Notes: generated from the sequence alone by a model not told the origin. Positions 38,991 to 48,319 are shown, counted from the stretch's first letter. The stretch is DNA of 64,000 nucleotides from Prochlorococcus marinus str. MIT 9515 (GCF_000015665.1 NC_008817.1:1612001-1676000), one strand, 5' to 3'. Numbers and translations are program-made.

Positions 38991-39929
38991 ATGAAATCAG
39001 TTATCTTCCAAGAAACAGCCAAATTAAAAAGACCTGTACCTGCAGAAAAGGTTTTAGAACTTCACTACAAATTTTTAGCTCCATCTAGCCACTCTAAAAA
39101 TTACCCTCCTAGATTACATAAGACATGGGGGACTATATTTTTTATGATCGCAATACATGTATTATCTTTTGTAGCGTTACAACCACAGTTTTGGAGCTTA
39201 CCCGCGGTAACTGCATTATTTTTCTTTTACTGGTTAACTGCATGCCTTGGAGTCACTTTGGGTTATCATCGATTGCTTTCCCATAGATCATTTGTTGTTC
39301 CAAAATGGCTTGAAAGATTTTTTGCCACGTGTGGTGCCATAAGCTGTCAGCATGGTCCTATTGATTGGGTTGGTTTACACAGACATCATCATTCATTCTC
39401 GGATACAGAAGTCGATCATCACAATAGCAAGAGGGGATTTTGGTGGAGTCACATGGGATGGATGTTTAAAGATGTTGAAGCTCTTAAAGCAGTACCAAAG
39501 TTAAGTGCAGATTTAATAAAAGACCCCTACTATAGATTTTTAAATAAATATTTTCTTTTTCTTCAAATACCAATTGGCTTATGCTTATTCGCAATAGGAC
39601 AAAAACTAGAAGTTGGAGGCTGGGCAATGGTCTTATGGGGGATACCTTTAAGACTTGTAGTCGTTTATCACATAACTTGGTTAGTAAACTCAGCTACTCA
39701 CTGTTGGGGTAAGGCTCCTTTTGAAAGCGGTGATGAATCAAAAAATAATGCTTGGGTTGCAGCTTTAACATTTGGAGAGGGATGGCATAATAATCATCAC
39801 GCTTTCCCTAATTCAGCAAGACAGGGTTTATTCAAAGGGCAAATTGATTTGACTTGGGAGCATATTAAACTTCTTGCTAAATTGGGATATGCAAAAAAAG
39901 TAAAATTACCCTCTAGGACTTATTATTAA
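38991..39929 (+). CDS. desC: Acyl-lipid/acyl-CoA delta-9-type fatty acid desaturase
   Basis: A membrane di-iron desaturase that introduces the first double bond into saturated acyl chains. The three histidine boxes are present in order: HRLLSH, HRHHH and, near the C-terminus, HNNHH. Hydrophobic segments surround boxes 1 and 3 (IFFMIAIHVLSFVAL, VTALFFFYWLTACLGVTLGYH). The frame opens at 38943, but that start would leave only 28 bases to the divergent start codon at 38914. The ATG at 38991 begins MKSVIFQETAKLKRP and leaves room for a promoter, so I prefer it. The regiospecificity is inferred. Confidence 0.92.
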   Translation: MKSVIFQETAKLKRPVPAEKVLELHYKFLAPSSHSKNYPPRLHKTWGTIFFMIAIHVLSFVALQPQFWSLPAVTALFFFYWLTACLGVTLGYHRLLSHRSFVVPKWLERFFATCGAISCQHGPIDWVGLHRHHHSFSDTEVDHHNSKRGFWWSHMGWMFKDVEALKAVPKLSADLIKDPYYRFLNKYFLFLQIPIGLCLFAIGQKLEVGGWAMVLWGIPLRLVVVYHITWLVNSATHCWGKAPFESGDESKNNAWVAALTFGEGWHNNHHAFPNSARQGLFKGQIDLTWEHIKLLAKLGYAKKVKLPSRTYY

Positions 39930-39949
39930 ATATATAAACTAATAATTTT

Positions 39950-40405
39950 ATGGCTAAAAGAGTAAAAGTCGTTTTAACAGAATCAATTGCCACACTCGGA
40001 AGAGATGGTGATGTTGTTGAGGTTGCTCCCGGTTATGCAAGAAATTACTTATTACCTTTCGGTAAAGCATCTAATGTTACCCCATCTATTCTGAAACAAA
40101 TTGAACGAAAAAGAGCCAAAGAAAAAATTGCTGCAGAAAAATTAAAACAAGAAGCTATTGACTTTAAAACTGCTTTAACAACCATTGGTAGATTTACAAT
40201 TAAAAAACAAGTTGGTGAAGATGGGGTTCTGTTTGGAACTGTTACAAATGGAGATGTTGCAGAGGCAATACAATCAGCTACCAAAAAAGATATTGATAGA
40301 AGAGACATAACAGTACCGGACATTCATAATTTAGGTTCATTCGTCGCCAAAATAAAACTTCATCAAGAAGTAAGTGCGGAAGTTAACATTGAAGTAACAA
40401 GTTAA
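39950..40405 (+). CDS. rplI: 50S ribosomal protein L9
   Basis: L9 is a two-domain large-subunit protein joined by a long helix. The 151-aa product begins [25 protein letters not shown] and has the signature [13 protein letters not shown]. The connecting helix (about residues 45-75) and a C-terminal domain with [23 protein letters not shown] follow. dnaB lies 58 bases downstream, a common bacterial arrangement. Confidence 0.98.
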   Translation: MAKRVKVVLTESIATLGRDGDVVEVAPGYARNYLLPFGKASNVTPSILKQIERKRAKEKIAAEKLKQEAIDFKTALTTIGRFTIKKQVGEDGVLFGTVTNGDVAEAIQSATKKDIDRRDITVPDIHNLGSFVAKIKLHQEVSAEVNIEVTS

Positions 40406-40463
40406 TAACTTTGTTGCATTATTTCTAAAAGTAGTCAGAGTATATATCTAAGTCTTCAATTAT

Positions 40464-41846
40464 ATGGTTTCGGTTCCTTTCCCAAATAATGGGTCTAATA
40501 AAAATTTCAAAAAAGACTATAGTAGCGAAAATGCAGGATTAGTTCCTCCCCAAAATATTCAAGCAGAAGAAGCTATTTTAGGTGGTATTCTTCTTGATCC
40601 GGATGCAATTGGAAGAATTGCAGATTTAATTAAACCAGAAGCTTTTTATATAAATGCGCATCAAGATATTTTCAAAACAGCCCTAATGTTACACACGCAA
40701 GGCAAACCTACAGATTTAACATCAATGAGTGCGTGGCTTGCAGACAATGGATCACTTGAAAAAATTGGAGGAAATTCTAAATTAGTAGAACTAGTAGAAA
40801 ACGTTTCTTCCACAGCTTCAATAGAACAAGTAGCGAATTTAATAAGTGATAAATTTATACGGAGACAACTAATCCGATCTGGGAATGAGGTAATTCAGCT
40901 AGGATTTGATCAAACACAAGAAACTAATGAAGTATTAGATAAGGCAGAGCAAAAAATTTTTGAAATTAGCCAAGAAAAACCCACTAAAGGTCTTACTCAG
41001 GCGGCAGAAATTCTTACAAGTACTTTTAATGAAATAGAGTCAAGGTCGTTGGGTAAATCTGTTCCTGGTATTCCGGTCAATTTTTATGATCTTGATGCAA
41101 TGACTCAAGGTTTTCAAAGAAGTGATTTAATAATTGTGGCAGGAAGACCATCGATGGGTAAAACTTCCATGGTTTTGAACCTAGCAAAGAATGTAGCTCA
41201 ATCTCAGGATCTTCCTGTTTGTGTCTTCAGCCTTGAGATGAGTAAAGAGCAACTTACTTATAGATTACTTTCTATGGAAGTGGGTATAGAAAGTGGAAGA
41301 TTAAGAACAGGTAGACTACAACAAGATGAATGGCCTTTACTTGGAGAAGGAATCAACTCATTAGGTCAACTTCCCATTTTTATTGATGATAAACCTAATT
41401 TAAGTGTTTTAGAGATGAGATCGCTATGCCGAAGATTAATAGCTGAGCAGAAAAAAGAACTGGGTTTAATAGTTATTGACTACCTGCAACTAATGGAAGG
41501 TACAACACCAGACAACAGAGTTCAAGAGCTATCTCGTATTACTAGAGGTCTTAAAAGCATGGCAAGAGAGTTAAAAGTACCAGTAGTAGCCTTATCTCAG
41601 TTAAGTAGAGGAGTTGAGTCAAGAACAAATAAAAGGCCTATGTTAAGTGACCTTAGAGAATCGGGTTCTATAGAACAAGATGCCGACTTAGTATTAATGA
41701 TTTATAGAGATGAATATTACAATCCAGAAACTGAAGATAGAGGCATAACTGAAATTATTGTCACTAAACATAGAAATGGACCCGTTGGAACTGTTAAATT
41801 ATTATTTGAACCACAATTTACAAGATTTAGGAATTTAGCTAATTAA
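40464..41846 (+). CDS. dnaB: Replicative DNA helicase
   Basis: DnaB is the hexameric helicase that unwinds the chromosomal fork. The N-terminal domain starts at PPQNIQAEEAILGGILLD. The RecA-like domain has Walker A GRPSMGKT near residue 227, the segment VCVFSLEMSKEQL, the Walker B strand LIVIDYLQLM, and the C-terminal SDLRESGSIEQDADLVLMIYRDEYY. The 460-aa length shows no intein, unlike some cyanobacterial dnaB genes. mnmG follows after 12 bases. Confidence 0.98.
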   Translation: MVSVPFPNNGSNKNFKKDYSSENAGLVPPQNIQAEEAILGGILLDPDAIGRIADLIKPEAFYINAHQDIFKTALMLHTQGKPTDLTSMSAWLADNGSLEKIGGNSKLVELVENVSSTASIEQVANLISDKFIRRQLIRSGNEVIQLGFDQTQETNEVLDKAEQKIFEISQEKPTKGLTQAAEILTSTFNEIESRSLGKSVPGIPVNFYDLDAMTQGFQRSDLIIVAGRPSMGKTSMVLNLAKNVAQSQDLPVCVFSLEMSKEQLTYRLLSMEVGIESGRLRTGRLQQDEWPLLGEGINSLGQLPIFIDDKPNLSVLEMRSLCRRLIAEQKKELGLIVIDYLQLMEGTTPDNRVQELSRITRGLKSMARELKVPVVALSQLSRGVESRTNKRPMLSDLRESGSIEQDADLVLMIYRDEYYNPETEDRGITEIIVTKHRNGPVGTVKLLFEPQFTRFRNLAN

Positions 41847-41858
41847 TTCATCACGAAA

Positions 41859-43823
41859 ATGAAAAAGCAACAATCCTCCAATGAATCTTTTGACGTTATT
41901 GTTATTGGAGGAGGACATGCAGGATGTGAAGCTGCCATTACGACAGCTAAATTAGGCTTTTCAACCGCATTATTCACAATAAATTTGGATAGAATTGCTT
42001 GGCAACCATGCAACCCCGCGGTAGGTGGACCAGCAAAAAGTCAATTAGTACATGAAGTTGATGCTTTAGGTGGAATCATTGGGAAACTAGCTGATGAGAC
42101 AGCAATACAGAAAAGAATATTAAATGCGAGCAGAGGGCCAGCAGTTTGGGCATTAAGGGCTCAAACCGATAAAAGAGAATATTCGAAACGAATGATAGAG
42201 ATACTACAAAACACTGATAATCTATCTTTGAAAGAAGCCATGATTACTGAATTATTGATAAAAGAGGTTGAAACTTTTACCAAAAACTCAAAGAATACGA
42301 CAAAGCAAATTAAAGGTGTGAAAACTTTTTTTGGAACCTGCTATTCTGCAAAATCAATAATAATAACTGCCGGAACTTTTTTGGAAGGGAGAATCTGGAT
42401 AGGTAATAAATCGATGTCTGCAGGGAGATCCGGAGAGCAAGCGGCTCAAGGTTTAACTGAAAGCTTACATAGTCTTGGAATAAAAACTGAGAGACTAAAA
42501 ACTGGAACTCCTGCAAGAGTGGATAAAAAAAGTATTTCTTTTGATGCATTAGATATTCAGCCAAGCACAGCTTCAGATAAATATTTTTCATTTGATCCCA
42601 AAATAAAAAACGACATGCCACAAATTTGTTGCCACATAACACGAACAACTCAAAAAACTCATGAATTAATTCGTAATAATTTGCATTTAACCCCAATTTA
42701 TGGAGGATTTATAGATAGTAAAGGACCTCGATATTGCCCTTCTATAGAAGACAAAATCGTAAAATTTGCAGATAAAAATTCACATCAAATTTTCTTAGAA
42801 CCTGAAGGGATAAATACGCCTGAAATTTACGTACAAGGATTCTCAACTGGGTTACCTGAAAATATTCAATTAGAACTTTTAAGAACATTACCAGGTTTAA
42901 ATAAATGTAAAATGCTTAGGCCTGCTTATGCTGTCGAGTATGAATACATTCCTGCAACTCAACTTAAGTTATCATTGGAAACTATTGAGATAGACAATTT
43001 ATTTAGTGCTGGACAAATCAATGGTACAACTGGCTATGAAGAGGCTGCTGCTCAAGGATTAGTAGCTGGAATAAATGCAACTAGAAAACTTAATATGAAA
43101 GATCCAATAATCTTTTCAAGAGAGAGCAGCTATATAGGCACTATGATCAATGACTTAATAACACGAGATCTAAAAGAACCATATAGAGTTCTCACAAGTA
43201 GAAGTGAATACAGACTTACTTTACGAGGAGACAATGCCGATAGGAGATTGACTCCTTTGGGTTTTGAAATAGGATTAATTGATGAACGAAGATGGTTTGC
43301 TCATAAAGAAAAAATGAAATTACTTAAAGAAGAAAATTCAAGATTAGAAAATACACGTTTAAAATGTACTGATGAAATCGCCAGAAACATAGAGTTAGAA
43401 AGTGGCTCAAAAATTAAAGGATCGACGACATTGAAAGATCTTTTAAAAAGACCAAATGTTCACTACTCTGATTTTATAAAATATGATTTGGCAAACAAAA
43501 GTCTACCAATAGCAGTTATGGAAGGAGTTGAAATAGACATTAAATACGAAGGTTACCTTAAAAGACAACAAAATAATATCGATCAGATAAATCGTCAAAG
43601 TCTCAAATCACTGCCAATCGAAATTAATTATGACCTAATAGATACTCTATCTTTAGAGGCCCGCGAAAACTTAAATAAAATAAAACCTACTAATTTTGGG
43701 GATGCCTCCAAAATACCCGGTGTCAGTAAAGCTGATTTAACAGCATTACTAGTTTGGCTTAAAATAAAAGAAATAAAAAAAGAAAAGACAAATAGTTTTG
43801 TTGAAAAAAAGTTATCATCTTAA
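41859..43823 (+). CDS. mnmG: tRNA uridine-5-carboxymethylaminomethyl modification enzyme MnmG
   Basis: MnmG (GidA) with MnmE installs the carboxymethylaminomethyl group on U34 of certain tRNAs. The FAD motif [10 protein letters not shown] (17-26), [22 protein letters not shown], the segment [33 protein letters not shown] and the C-terminal [17 protein letters not shown] are all typical. 654 aa is normal. It is 12 bases downstream of dnaB and 6 bases upstream of the chorismate-lyase-like gene. Confidence 0.98.
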   Translation: MKKQQSSNESFDVIVIGGGHAGCEAAITTAKLGFSTALFTINLDRIAWQPCNPAVGGPAKSQLVHEVDALGGIIGKLADETAIQKRILNASRGPAVWALRAQTDKREYSKRMIEILQNTDNLSLKEAMITELLIKEVETFTKNSKNTTKQIKGVKTFFGTCYSAKSIIITAGTFLEGRIWIGNKSMSAGRSGEQAAQGLTESLHSLGIKTERLKTGTPARVDKKSISFDALDIQPSTASDKYFSFDPKIKNDMPQICCHITRTTQKTHELIRNNLHLTPIYGGFIDSKGPRYCPSIEDKIVKFADKNSHQIFLEPEGINTPEIYVQGFSTGLPENIQLELLRTLPGLNKCKMLRPAYAVEYEYIPATQLKLSLETIEIDNLFSAGQINGTTGYEEAAAQGLVAGINATRKLNMKDPIIFSRESSYIGTMINDLITRDLKEPYRVLTSRSEYRLTLRGDNADRRLTPLGFEIGLIDERRWFAHKEKMKLLKEENSRLENTRLKCTDEIARNIELESGSKIKGSTTLKDLLKRPNVHYSDFIKYDLANKSLPIAVMEGVEIDIKYEGYLKRQQNNIDQINRQSLKSLPIEINYDLIDTLSLEARENLNKIKPTNFGDASKIPGVSKADLTALLVWLKIKEIKKEKTNSFVEKKLSS

Positions 43824-43829
43824 AAGAAA

Positions 43830-44450
43830 TTGGTATCATCACTGAATAATAAACTCTTTAACTCACCAAGAATTTTATGGGAAGAGAAAGCTACTGCTTT
43901 CTTAGTTGAAAATTCTTTACCAAAAATATCTGGCTCATGGAAATTAATGTTATTAGGTGATGGTAGTCCAACAAGACATTTACAACTTTTAACTAATCAA
44001 GAAACAAAAATCAAATTAATATCTATGCAAATAGATCCTCTCTTTAATAAAGAAGGTCCAATAGAAATCAATCAATTAAAAGAACCTTTAATTAGAAGGC
44101 AAGTTTGGATTAAAAATCAAAACGAAAGTCTTGCGTGGGCTGAAAGTTGGTGGAATTCACAACAAGTCAGTGAGAATTTAAAAGCAAAAGAAGAACCAAT
44201 TTGGAAAAACTTAACTCAAGATAGATCAGAATTGTTTAGAGAAGTCGATAGCATTTCAATAGTTAATGCGAATTGGTTGGAGGAAGAATTTTGTTTTAAA
44301 GGTCCATTTTGGTCAAGAAATTACAGATTTTTTCGTAATAAACAACCTTTAACCATTATTCGTGAGGTCTTCAACCCTCAATTAGAAACTTGGTTAGGTT
44401 CCTCAGGAATTCAAAATTTTTCTAATCTATATTCTTCTTCTTCGTCTTGA
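43830..44450 (+). CDS. Chorismate lyase-like protein (plastoquinone head group)
   Basis: A 206-aa protein resembling the cyanobacterial chorismate pyruvate-lyase family (formerly DUF98), which makes 4-hydroxybenzoate for plastoquinone. Matching segments are LLGDGSPTRHLQLLT (about 40-54), EPLIRRQVWI, and the C-terminal YRFFRNKQPLTIIREVFNP. The start is a TTG; the next Met is residue 40, within the conserved core, so TTG is preferred. Its last 24 bases overlap the convergent 188-aa gene, and its five terminal serines come from a TCT/TCG run that encodes arginines on the other strand. Enzyme assignment is by family resemblance. Confidence 0.82.
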   Translation: MVSSLNNKLFNSPRILWEEKATAFLVENSLPKISGSWKLMLLGDGSPTRHLQLLTNQETKIKLISMQIDPLFNKEGPIEINQLKEPLIRRQVWIKNQNESLAWAESWWNSQQVSENLKAKEEPIWKNLTQDRSELFREVDSISIVNANWLEEEFCFKGPFWSRNYRFFRNKQPLTIIREVFNPQLETWLGSSGIQNFSNLYSSSSS

Positions 44451-44993
44451 CCTTGGAAGACTTCTCCCATTATTTAAACCACTTGTTATGTTATCTTCAT
44501 CACCATTAAGATCATCAATTTTTTCAGCAGATCTTTGCCATCTATTAACTTTTAAGTCTGAATCATCCGGCCATTCATCAAAATAGTTTGATTTTCCATA
44601 AGGCAACTTCTTTTGTTCATCTATTTGAATATTTTTAGGTTGTCTTAAAGATAAGGCCTCTAAAGGACGTTTTGAGGATATCTTTGCTAATTCATCAGAT
44701 CTAGATTCTCTTGAAAAAGATTTAATATCTTGTACATGTGCATAACTATTTTCCTGATCTGACAAATCTTCCTCTTCAAAAAACACATCCATTTTATCTG
44801 AAACCCATTTACCAACATTTTTAACATTCCTGCGAGATATTCCTCGGAAATCAGTACTCCTTTTATTTCCGGGTCTTGAACCTGATACCCCATCAACAAA
44901 TTGTCTTCCTGTTTCAACAATTTTATCAACTTGCTTATCAAGTATTGTTCTATCAAAATTATTTCTAAAGTTTCTAGGCCTGCGAGAATCCAT
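44427..44993 (-). CDS. Uncharacterised charged protein with arginine-rich C-terminus
   Basis: I do not recognise a function. The 188-aa product is highly charged, with no membrane segment. It starts MDSRRPRNFRNNFDRTILDK, has a helix-like part VDKIVETGRQFVDGVSGSRPG, then NVGKWVSDKMDVFFEEED, and a long polar, probably disordered second half containing the aromatic spot FDEWPDDSDLKVNRWQRSAE. The end is RSRRRRRI. The shape (a short folded N-terminal part, acidic middle, basic tail) suggests an adaptor or RNA-associated protein, which is inference only. The 3' end overlaps the chorismate-lyase-like gene by 24 bases. Confidence 0.7.
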   Translation of the reverse strand: MDSRRPRNFRNNFDRTILDKQVDKIVETGRQFVDGVSGSRPGNKRSTDFRGISRRNVKNVGKWVSDKMDVFFEEEDLSDQENSYAHVQDIKSFSRESRSDELAKISSKRPLEALSLRQPKNIQIDEQKKLPYGKSNYFDEWPDDSDLKVNRWQRSAEKIDDLNGDEDNITSGLNNGRSLPRSRRRRRI

Positions 44994-45076
44994 AAATTAT
45001 CTTTGTTTTAAATATCAAGTTACAACAACATAATAGGAAATTCTAAATAAAGAAACATAATCACATTTTTAAATTG

Positions 45077-45604
45077 TCAATCAAATAAAATTAAACAGTT
45101 TTTATTCCAAGATCCATTAAAAAACAAATTACAGCATTTTTTACAAGCGATATTCTTCATCCTTTTTCTATACATATATTTCTCCCCGCAATTTAAGCAT
45201 TTTCCTATATATTTTAATGCTTTTCTTTCAACTGGAAAATTATGTCTAATACTTATCTGAAAATTTTTTTCTTCTTTGTTGATTTGGTTCATTTTACTTA
45301 GAAAATTTGGCCCGTGTATCTCATTAATATTCAAAATCCTATCTACCCAGGCATGAATCATTTCATGGCAGAGCGTACTATAAATTTGATTAGACGATAA
45401 TTTACTTAAAATTGGCTTTGATAAAATAATCTCAGAATCAATAACTCCATTAAATTGTTTTCGCTTATAAAAACCTGCAGTTGTTTTTAATCTGTTATCA
45501 CTCCATCTAACCTTTACTAAAGGCTCTTTATTAATTGTTAGAGATTGATCAAAAAATTGCTTATTAAATTTATGGAATATTGGTAAAAGAGGAATTACAG
45601 ACAT
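45077..45604 (-). CDS. SprT-like zinc metalloprotein
   Basis: A 175-aa SprT-family protein. The zinc-metallopeptidase motif HEMIH (80-84) is intact with its glutamate, and H97 in HGPNF is the probable third ligand. The C-terminal zinc ribbon has C136/C139 and C154/C157. Eukaryotic Spartan/Wss1 relatives digest DNA-protein crosslinks; bacterial SprT function is not established. It is preceded by the divergent 139-aa gene and lies about 0.5 kb from the DNA ligase gene, which is suggestive but not evidence of a shared role. Confidence 0.87.
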   Translation of the reverse strand: MSVIPLLPIFHKFNKQFFDQSLTINKEPLVKVRWSDNRLKTTAGFYKRKQFNGVIDSEIILSKPILSKLSSNQIYSTLCHEMIHAWVDRILNINEIHGPNFLSKMNQINKEEKNFQISIRHNFPVERKALKYIGKCLNCGEKYMYRKRMKNIACKKCCNLFFNGSWNKNCLILFD

Positions 45605-45690
45605 TATCGATTAAATTTAGTATTATTTTGACAAAAAAAGTCATCAAAAACGATTTATTTTCTTAAAATTAAAAAAAATCAAATTTTAAA

Positions 45691-46110
45691 ATGGATGCAT
45701 TACTAGTAAAAGATATTGGTGTCAAAGCTTTATTAATAGGTGGAGCAGTACTTGTTTCTTTTTGGACATTCAATGCTGTTAAGCTTGTTATAAGTGCAAG
45801 AGGAATTAATCCATTAGTTCGAAAATTCTTTGATCAAGTAGCAGCAGGAAGAATAGACGCTGCCTATGGACTTACTACAAAAACTTACAAAACACATGTA
45901 AAACGTCAAGACTTTTTAAAGTTTTTAGCTGGCTTAAATTTAAATAAATATAGAAATCTAAAGTCAGGAAGACCTAGAGTTCAAGAAGATCAGATCATAA
46001 TTACTTTAAATTTAAAATCTGAAGATAAAAAAGAAGAGCTTCCACTAGATTTTACTTTTTCAAAAACTGACAAAGATTGGAAGATAGACAGAATTGCCAA
46101 AGTAAATTAG
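45691..46110 (+). CDS. Membrane-anchored NTF2-like/DUF4864-type protein
   Basis: A 139-aa protein with one N-terminal membrane helix (about residues 12-34, ALLIGGAVLVSFWTF and following), then a small soluble domain. The domain has VRKFFDQVAAGRIDAAYGLTT, the helical DFLKFLAGLNLNKY and closing strands LPLDFTFSKTDKDWKIDRI. This layout resembles DUF4864 and NTF2-like periplasmic domains, judged by pattern only. It precedes the DNA ligase gene by 17 bases on the same strand, so the two may be co-transcribed. Confidence 0.75.
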   Translation: MDALLVKDIGVKALLIGGAVLVSFWTFNAVKLVISARGINPLVRKFFDQVAAGRIDAAYGLTTKTYKTHVKRQDFLKFLAGLNLNKYRNLKSGRPRVQEDQIIITLNLKSEDKKEELPLDFTFSKTDKDWKIDRIAKVN

Positions 46111-46127
46111 TAAAGGTTTAAATACTT

Positions 46128-47459
46128 GTGAAACATCAAGAACTTCGGGAAGAAGAAATAATAAAAAAATTAGAATTAAACCCAAGCAGGTTAGATAAAG
46201 AACAAATCATTTTTGAAGCAATGAAAAAAGGGCTTAATGATTTTTTTGATGGAATACGTATGGCCTTAGATCCCTTAGTAACTTTTGGTGTAAAGCAAGT
46301 GCCAGAGAAAGTAGAAGAGACATCTAATAAAGGATGTAAATGGAGTGATTTTAAAGGATTAACAACTCAATTGATCCAAAGAGAACTGACTGGGTATGCC
46401 GCTAGAGATGCGATCAAATCAGTTATGAACTCTGCGACTAAAGAGCAATGGAACGGATTTTACAGACGAGTATTAATTAAAGACCTCCGCTGTGGTGTTT
46501 CTGAAAAAACAATTAACAAAGTTGCAAAAAAATTTCCACAGTATGCGATACCTATATTCTCGTGTCCCCTTGCTCATGACAGCGCAAACCATGAAAAGAA
46601 AATGATAGGCAAAAAACAAATTGAAATTAAACTAGACGGAGTCAGAGTATTGACAATTATTAGGAATAATAAAGTAGAAATGTTTTCGCGCAACGGCAAG
46701 CAGTTTCATAACTTTGGTCATATCATTGCAGAAATAGAAAAAGTATTAGAAAAACATCCTGATCCCCAAGATTTAGTATTAGACGGTGAAGTGATGAGTG
46801 CTAATTTCCAAGACCTGATGAAGCAAGTTCACAGAAAAGATGGTAAAGAATCAAAAGATGCAGTCTTACACTTATTTGATATATGTCCACTTAAAAATTT
46901 CAAGGAGGGTTTATGGAAAAAACCCCAAACCACAAGAAGTATGCTGGTAAAAGATTGGGTAACAAAAAATTCAACTTTTTTAAAACATGTCCAAACACTC
47001 GATTGGGAAGATGTGGATTTAGATACTACTAAGGGACAAATGAGATTTATAGAACTTAATAAAGAAGCAGTAGAGGGAGGGTATGAAGGCGTTATGATTA
47101 AAAATCCTAATGCTTGGTATGAATGCAAAAGAACACATAGTTGGTTAAAAGCAAAACCATTCATAGAAGTTACATTGAGAGTTGTAGCAATAGAAGAAGG
47201 AACAGGCCGAAACGAAGGTAGGCTTGGAGCCATCCTGGTTGAAGGTGAAGATGATAAATATAATTATCGACTTAATTGCGGGAGTGGATTTAGTGACTCT
47301 CAACGTGAAGAATATTGGAGTGAAAGAGATCAAATAATCGGCCAATTGGTAGAAATCAGAGCTGATGCAAGAACTAAATCTCAAGATGCTGAAACCTTTA
47401 GTCTTAGATTCCCAAGATTCAAATGCTTTAGAGGATTCGAACCAGGTCAAAAAATCTAA
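46128..47459 (+). CDS. ATP-dependent DNA ligase, T4-phage type
   Basis: This enzyme seals nicks using ATP. Nucleotidyltransferase motifs are in order: I with the AMP-accepting K168 in KLDGVR, III FSRNGK (186-191), LDGEV (218-222), IIIa LHLFDI (247-252), IV EGVMIK (320-325) and V WLKAKP (339-344). The OB-fold domain ends with SLRFPRFKCFRGF. The N-terminal part (LTGYAARDAI, RVLIKDLRCGVSEKTINK) resembles phage T4 gp30 more than bacterial LigB/LigC or LigD. The start is a GTG with AAAGG 11 bases upstream. Bacteria normally rely on NAD-dependent LigA, so this looks like a second, phage-derived ligase. The base composition matches the neighbours. Confidence 0.93.
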   Translation: MKHQELREEEIIKKLELNPSRLDKEQIIFEAMKKGLNDFFDGIRMALDPLVTFGVKQVPEKVEETSNKGCKWSDFKGLTTQLIQRELTGYAARDAIKSVMNSATKEQWNGFYRRVLIKDLRCGVSEKTINKVAKKFPQYAIPIFSCPLAHDSANHEKKMIGKKQIEIKLDGVRVLTIIRNNKVEMFSRNGKQFHNFGHIIAEIEKVLEKHPDPQDLVLDGEVMSANFQDLMKQVHRKDGKESKDAVLHLFDICPLKNFKEGLWKKPQTTRSMLVKDWVTKNSTFLKHVQTLDWEDVDLDTTKGQMRFIELNKEAVEGGYEGVMIKNPNAWYECKRTHSWLKAKPFIEVTLRVVAIEEGTGRNEGRLGAILVEGEDDKYNYRLNCGSGFSDSQREEYWSERDQIIGQLVEIRADARTKSQDAETFSLRFPRFKCFRGFEPGQKI

Positions 47460-47564
47460 TTTTCAATGGGATTACTTTTGTGATAGTGAGTATTTAAACT
47501 GGTGGTAAATCATGCAATAAAGTATCTATTATTAATAAATTACAATTGAAAATTATTCGTCTTT

Positions 47565-47717
47565 ATGGATAACAAAAATCTTTTCAAATATATTAAAACT
47601 CCCTGCGGTCAATCAAAATACATCGAATTAGAAGCTAATAAAAGTGTGCTTGGGAAATTAAGACTTTATTGGTTTATCATCATTGCGTCTATAAGAGATT
47701 GGAATATTAAGGATTAA
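47565..47717 (+). CDS. Possible small protein of 50 aa
   Basis: A short frame starts MDNKNLFKYIKTPCGQSKYI and ends IIIASIRDWNIKD, with a hydrophobic patch around LYWFIIIASI. It lies in a 247-base gap between the ligase gene and the convergent VTT-domain gene, which it overlaps by 11 bases. The protein-like composition and mixed codons favour a real small gene, but no family is recognised. The rest of the gap (47460-47564) shows nothing else. Confidence 0.4.
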   Translation: MDNKNLFKYIKTPCGQSKYIELEANKSVLGKLRLYWFIIIASIRDWNIKD

Positions 47718-48318
47718 TTTCTTTTGACTCATTAATATATTCTCTAGCGTACTTTGCTGAAAAATATACAACCATCAATGTAGAAATCACACTTATAGTA
47801 GTAATCAGTATATTATTATTTGGTTGTAAATTTTTTAAATCCTGCAAACTTTTTGCCAAGCTACCTATAGAACAATAAAGAAATGTTCCTGGAATAATTC
47901 CAAGAAGACCTAAAGCAAAATCTCTAAATTTAATATTATTTAACCCATAAAAATAATTAAGAATACTAAAAGGAAAGAGTGGGGAAAGTCTTGCTAAAAG
48001 TATTAATTTAAGACCACCCTTCTGCACTACTTGTTCCATAAGACTTAATCTTGGATAACGATTAATAATTTTTTTCAGCTTTTTTGATAAAAAACTTTTT
48101 GAAATAAAGTATGCTATTGAAGCACCAATAACTGCCGCACAAAAAACTATGATTGAGCCGAGATAGGAACCATATAAAAAACCAGATAATAAAGATAACC
48201 AAGAGGCGGGAAGAATTAATAAAATAATTAAAATATAAAGAAAAATAAAAGCAAAAATACCAATATTTGTATTAAAAAAAAAGGCTAAATCATAAATATT
48301 TTCAAAAAAAGAAGACAT
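47707..48318 (-). CDS. VTT-domain (DedA/TVP38-like) membrane protein
   Basis: A 203-aa polytopic membrane protein of the VTT/SNARE-associated superfamily. Segments include AFIFLYILIILLILPASWLSLLSGFLYG, the glycine-rich GSIIVFCAAVIGASIAYF, and the family-typical LLARLSPLFPFSILNYFYGL followed by FALGLLGIIPGTFLYCSIGSLA. Relatives in bacteria and eukaryotes move lipids such as undecaprenyl phosphate or phospholipids across the membrane; the substrate here is unknown. It sits one base after valS on the same strand. Confidence 0.9.
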   Translation of the reverse strand: MSSFFENIYDLAFFFNTNIGIFAFIFLYILIILLILPASWLSLLSGFLYGSYLGSIIVFCAAVIGASIAYFISKSFLSKKLKKIINRYPRLSLMEQVVQKGGLKLILLARLSPLFPFSILNYFYGLNNIKFRDFALGLLGIIPGTFLYCSIGSLAKSLQDLKNLQPNNNILITTISVISTLMVVYFSAKYAREYINESKEINP

Positions 48319-48319
48319 A

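Noticed and set aside
42310-42696. 128-codon minus-strand ORF inside mnmG.
   Set aside because: It is antisense to a strongly conserved enzyme, has no recognisable domain, and its composition is that of a shadow frame.
46128-47459. Prophage remnant around the phage-type ligase.
   Set aside because: Neighbouring genes are cellular, no structural, integrase or terminase genes are present, and base composition does not change.
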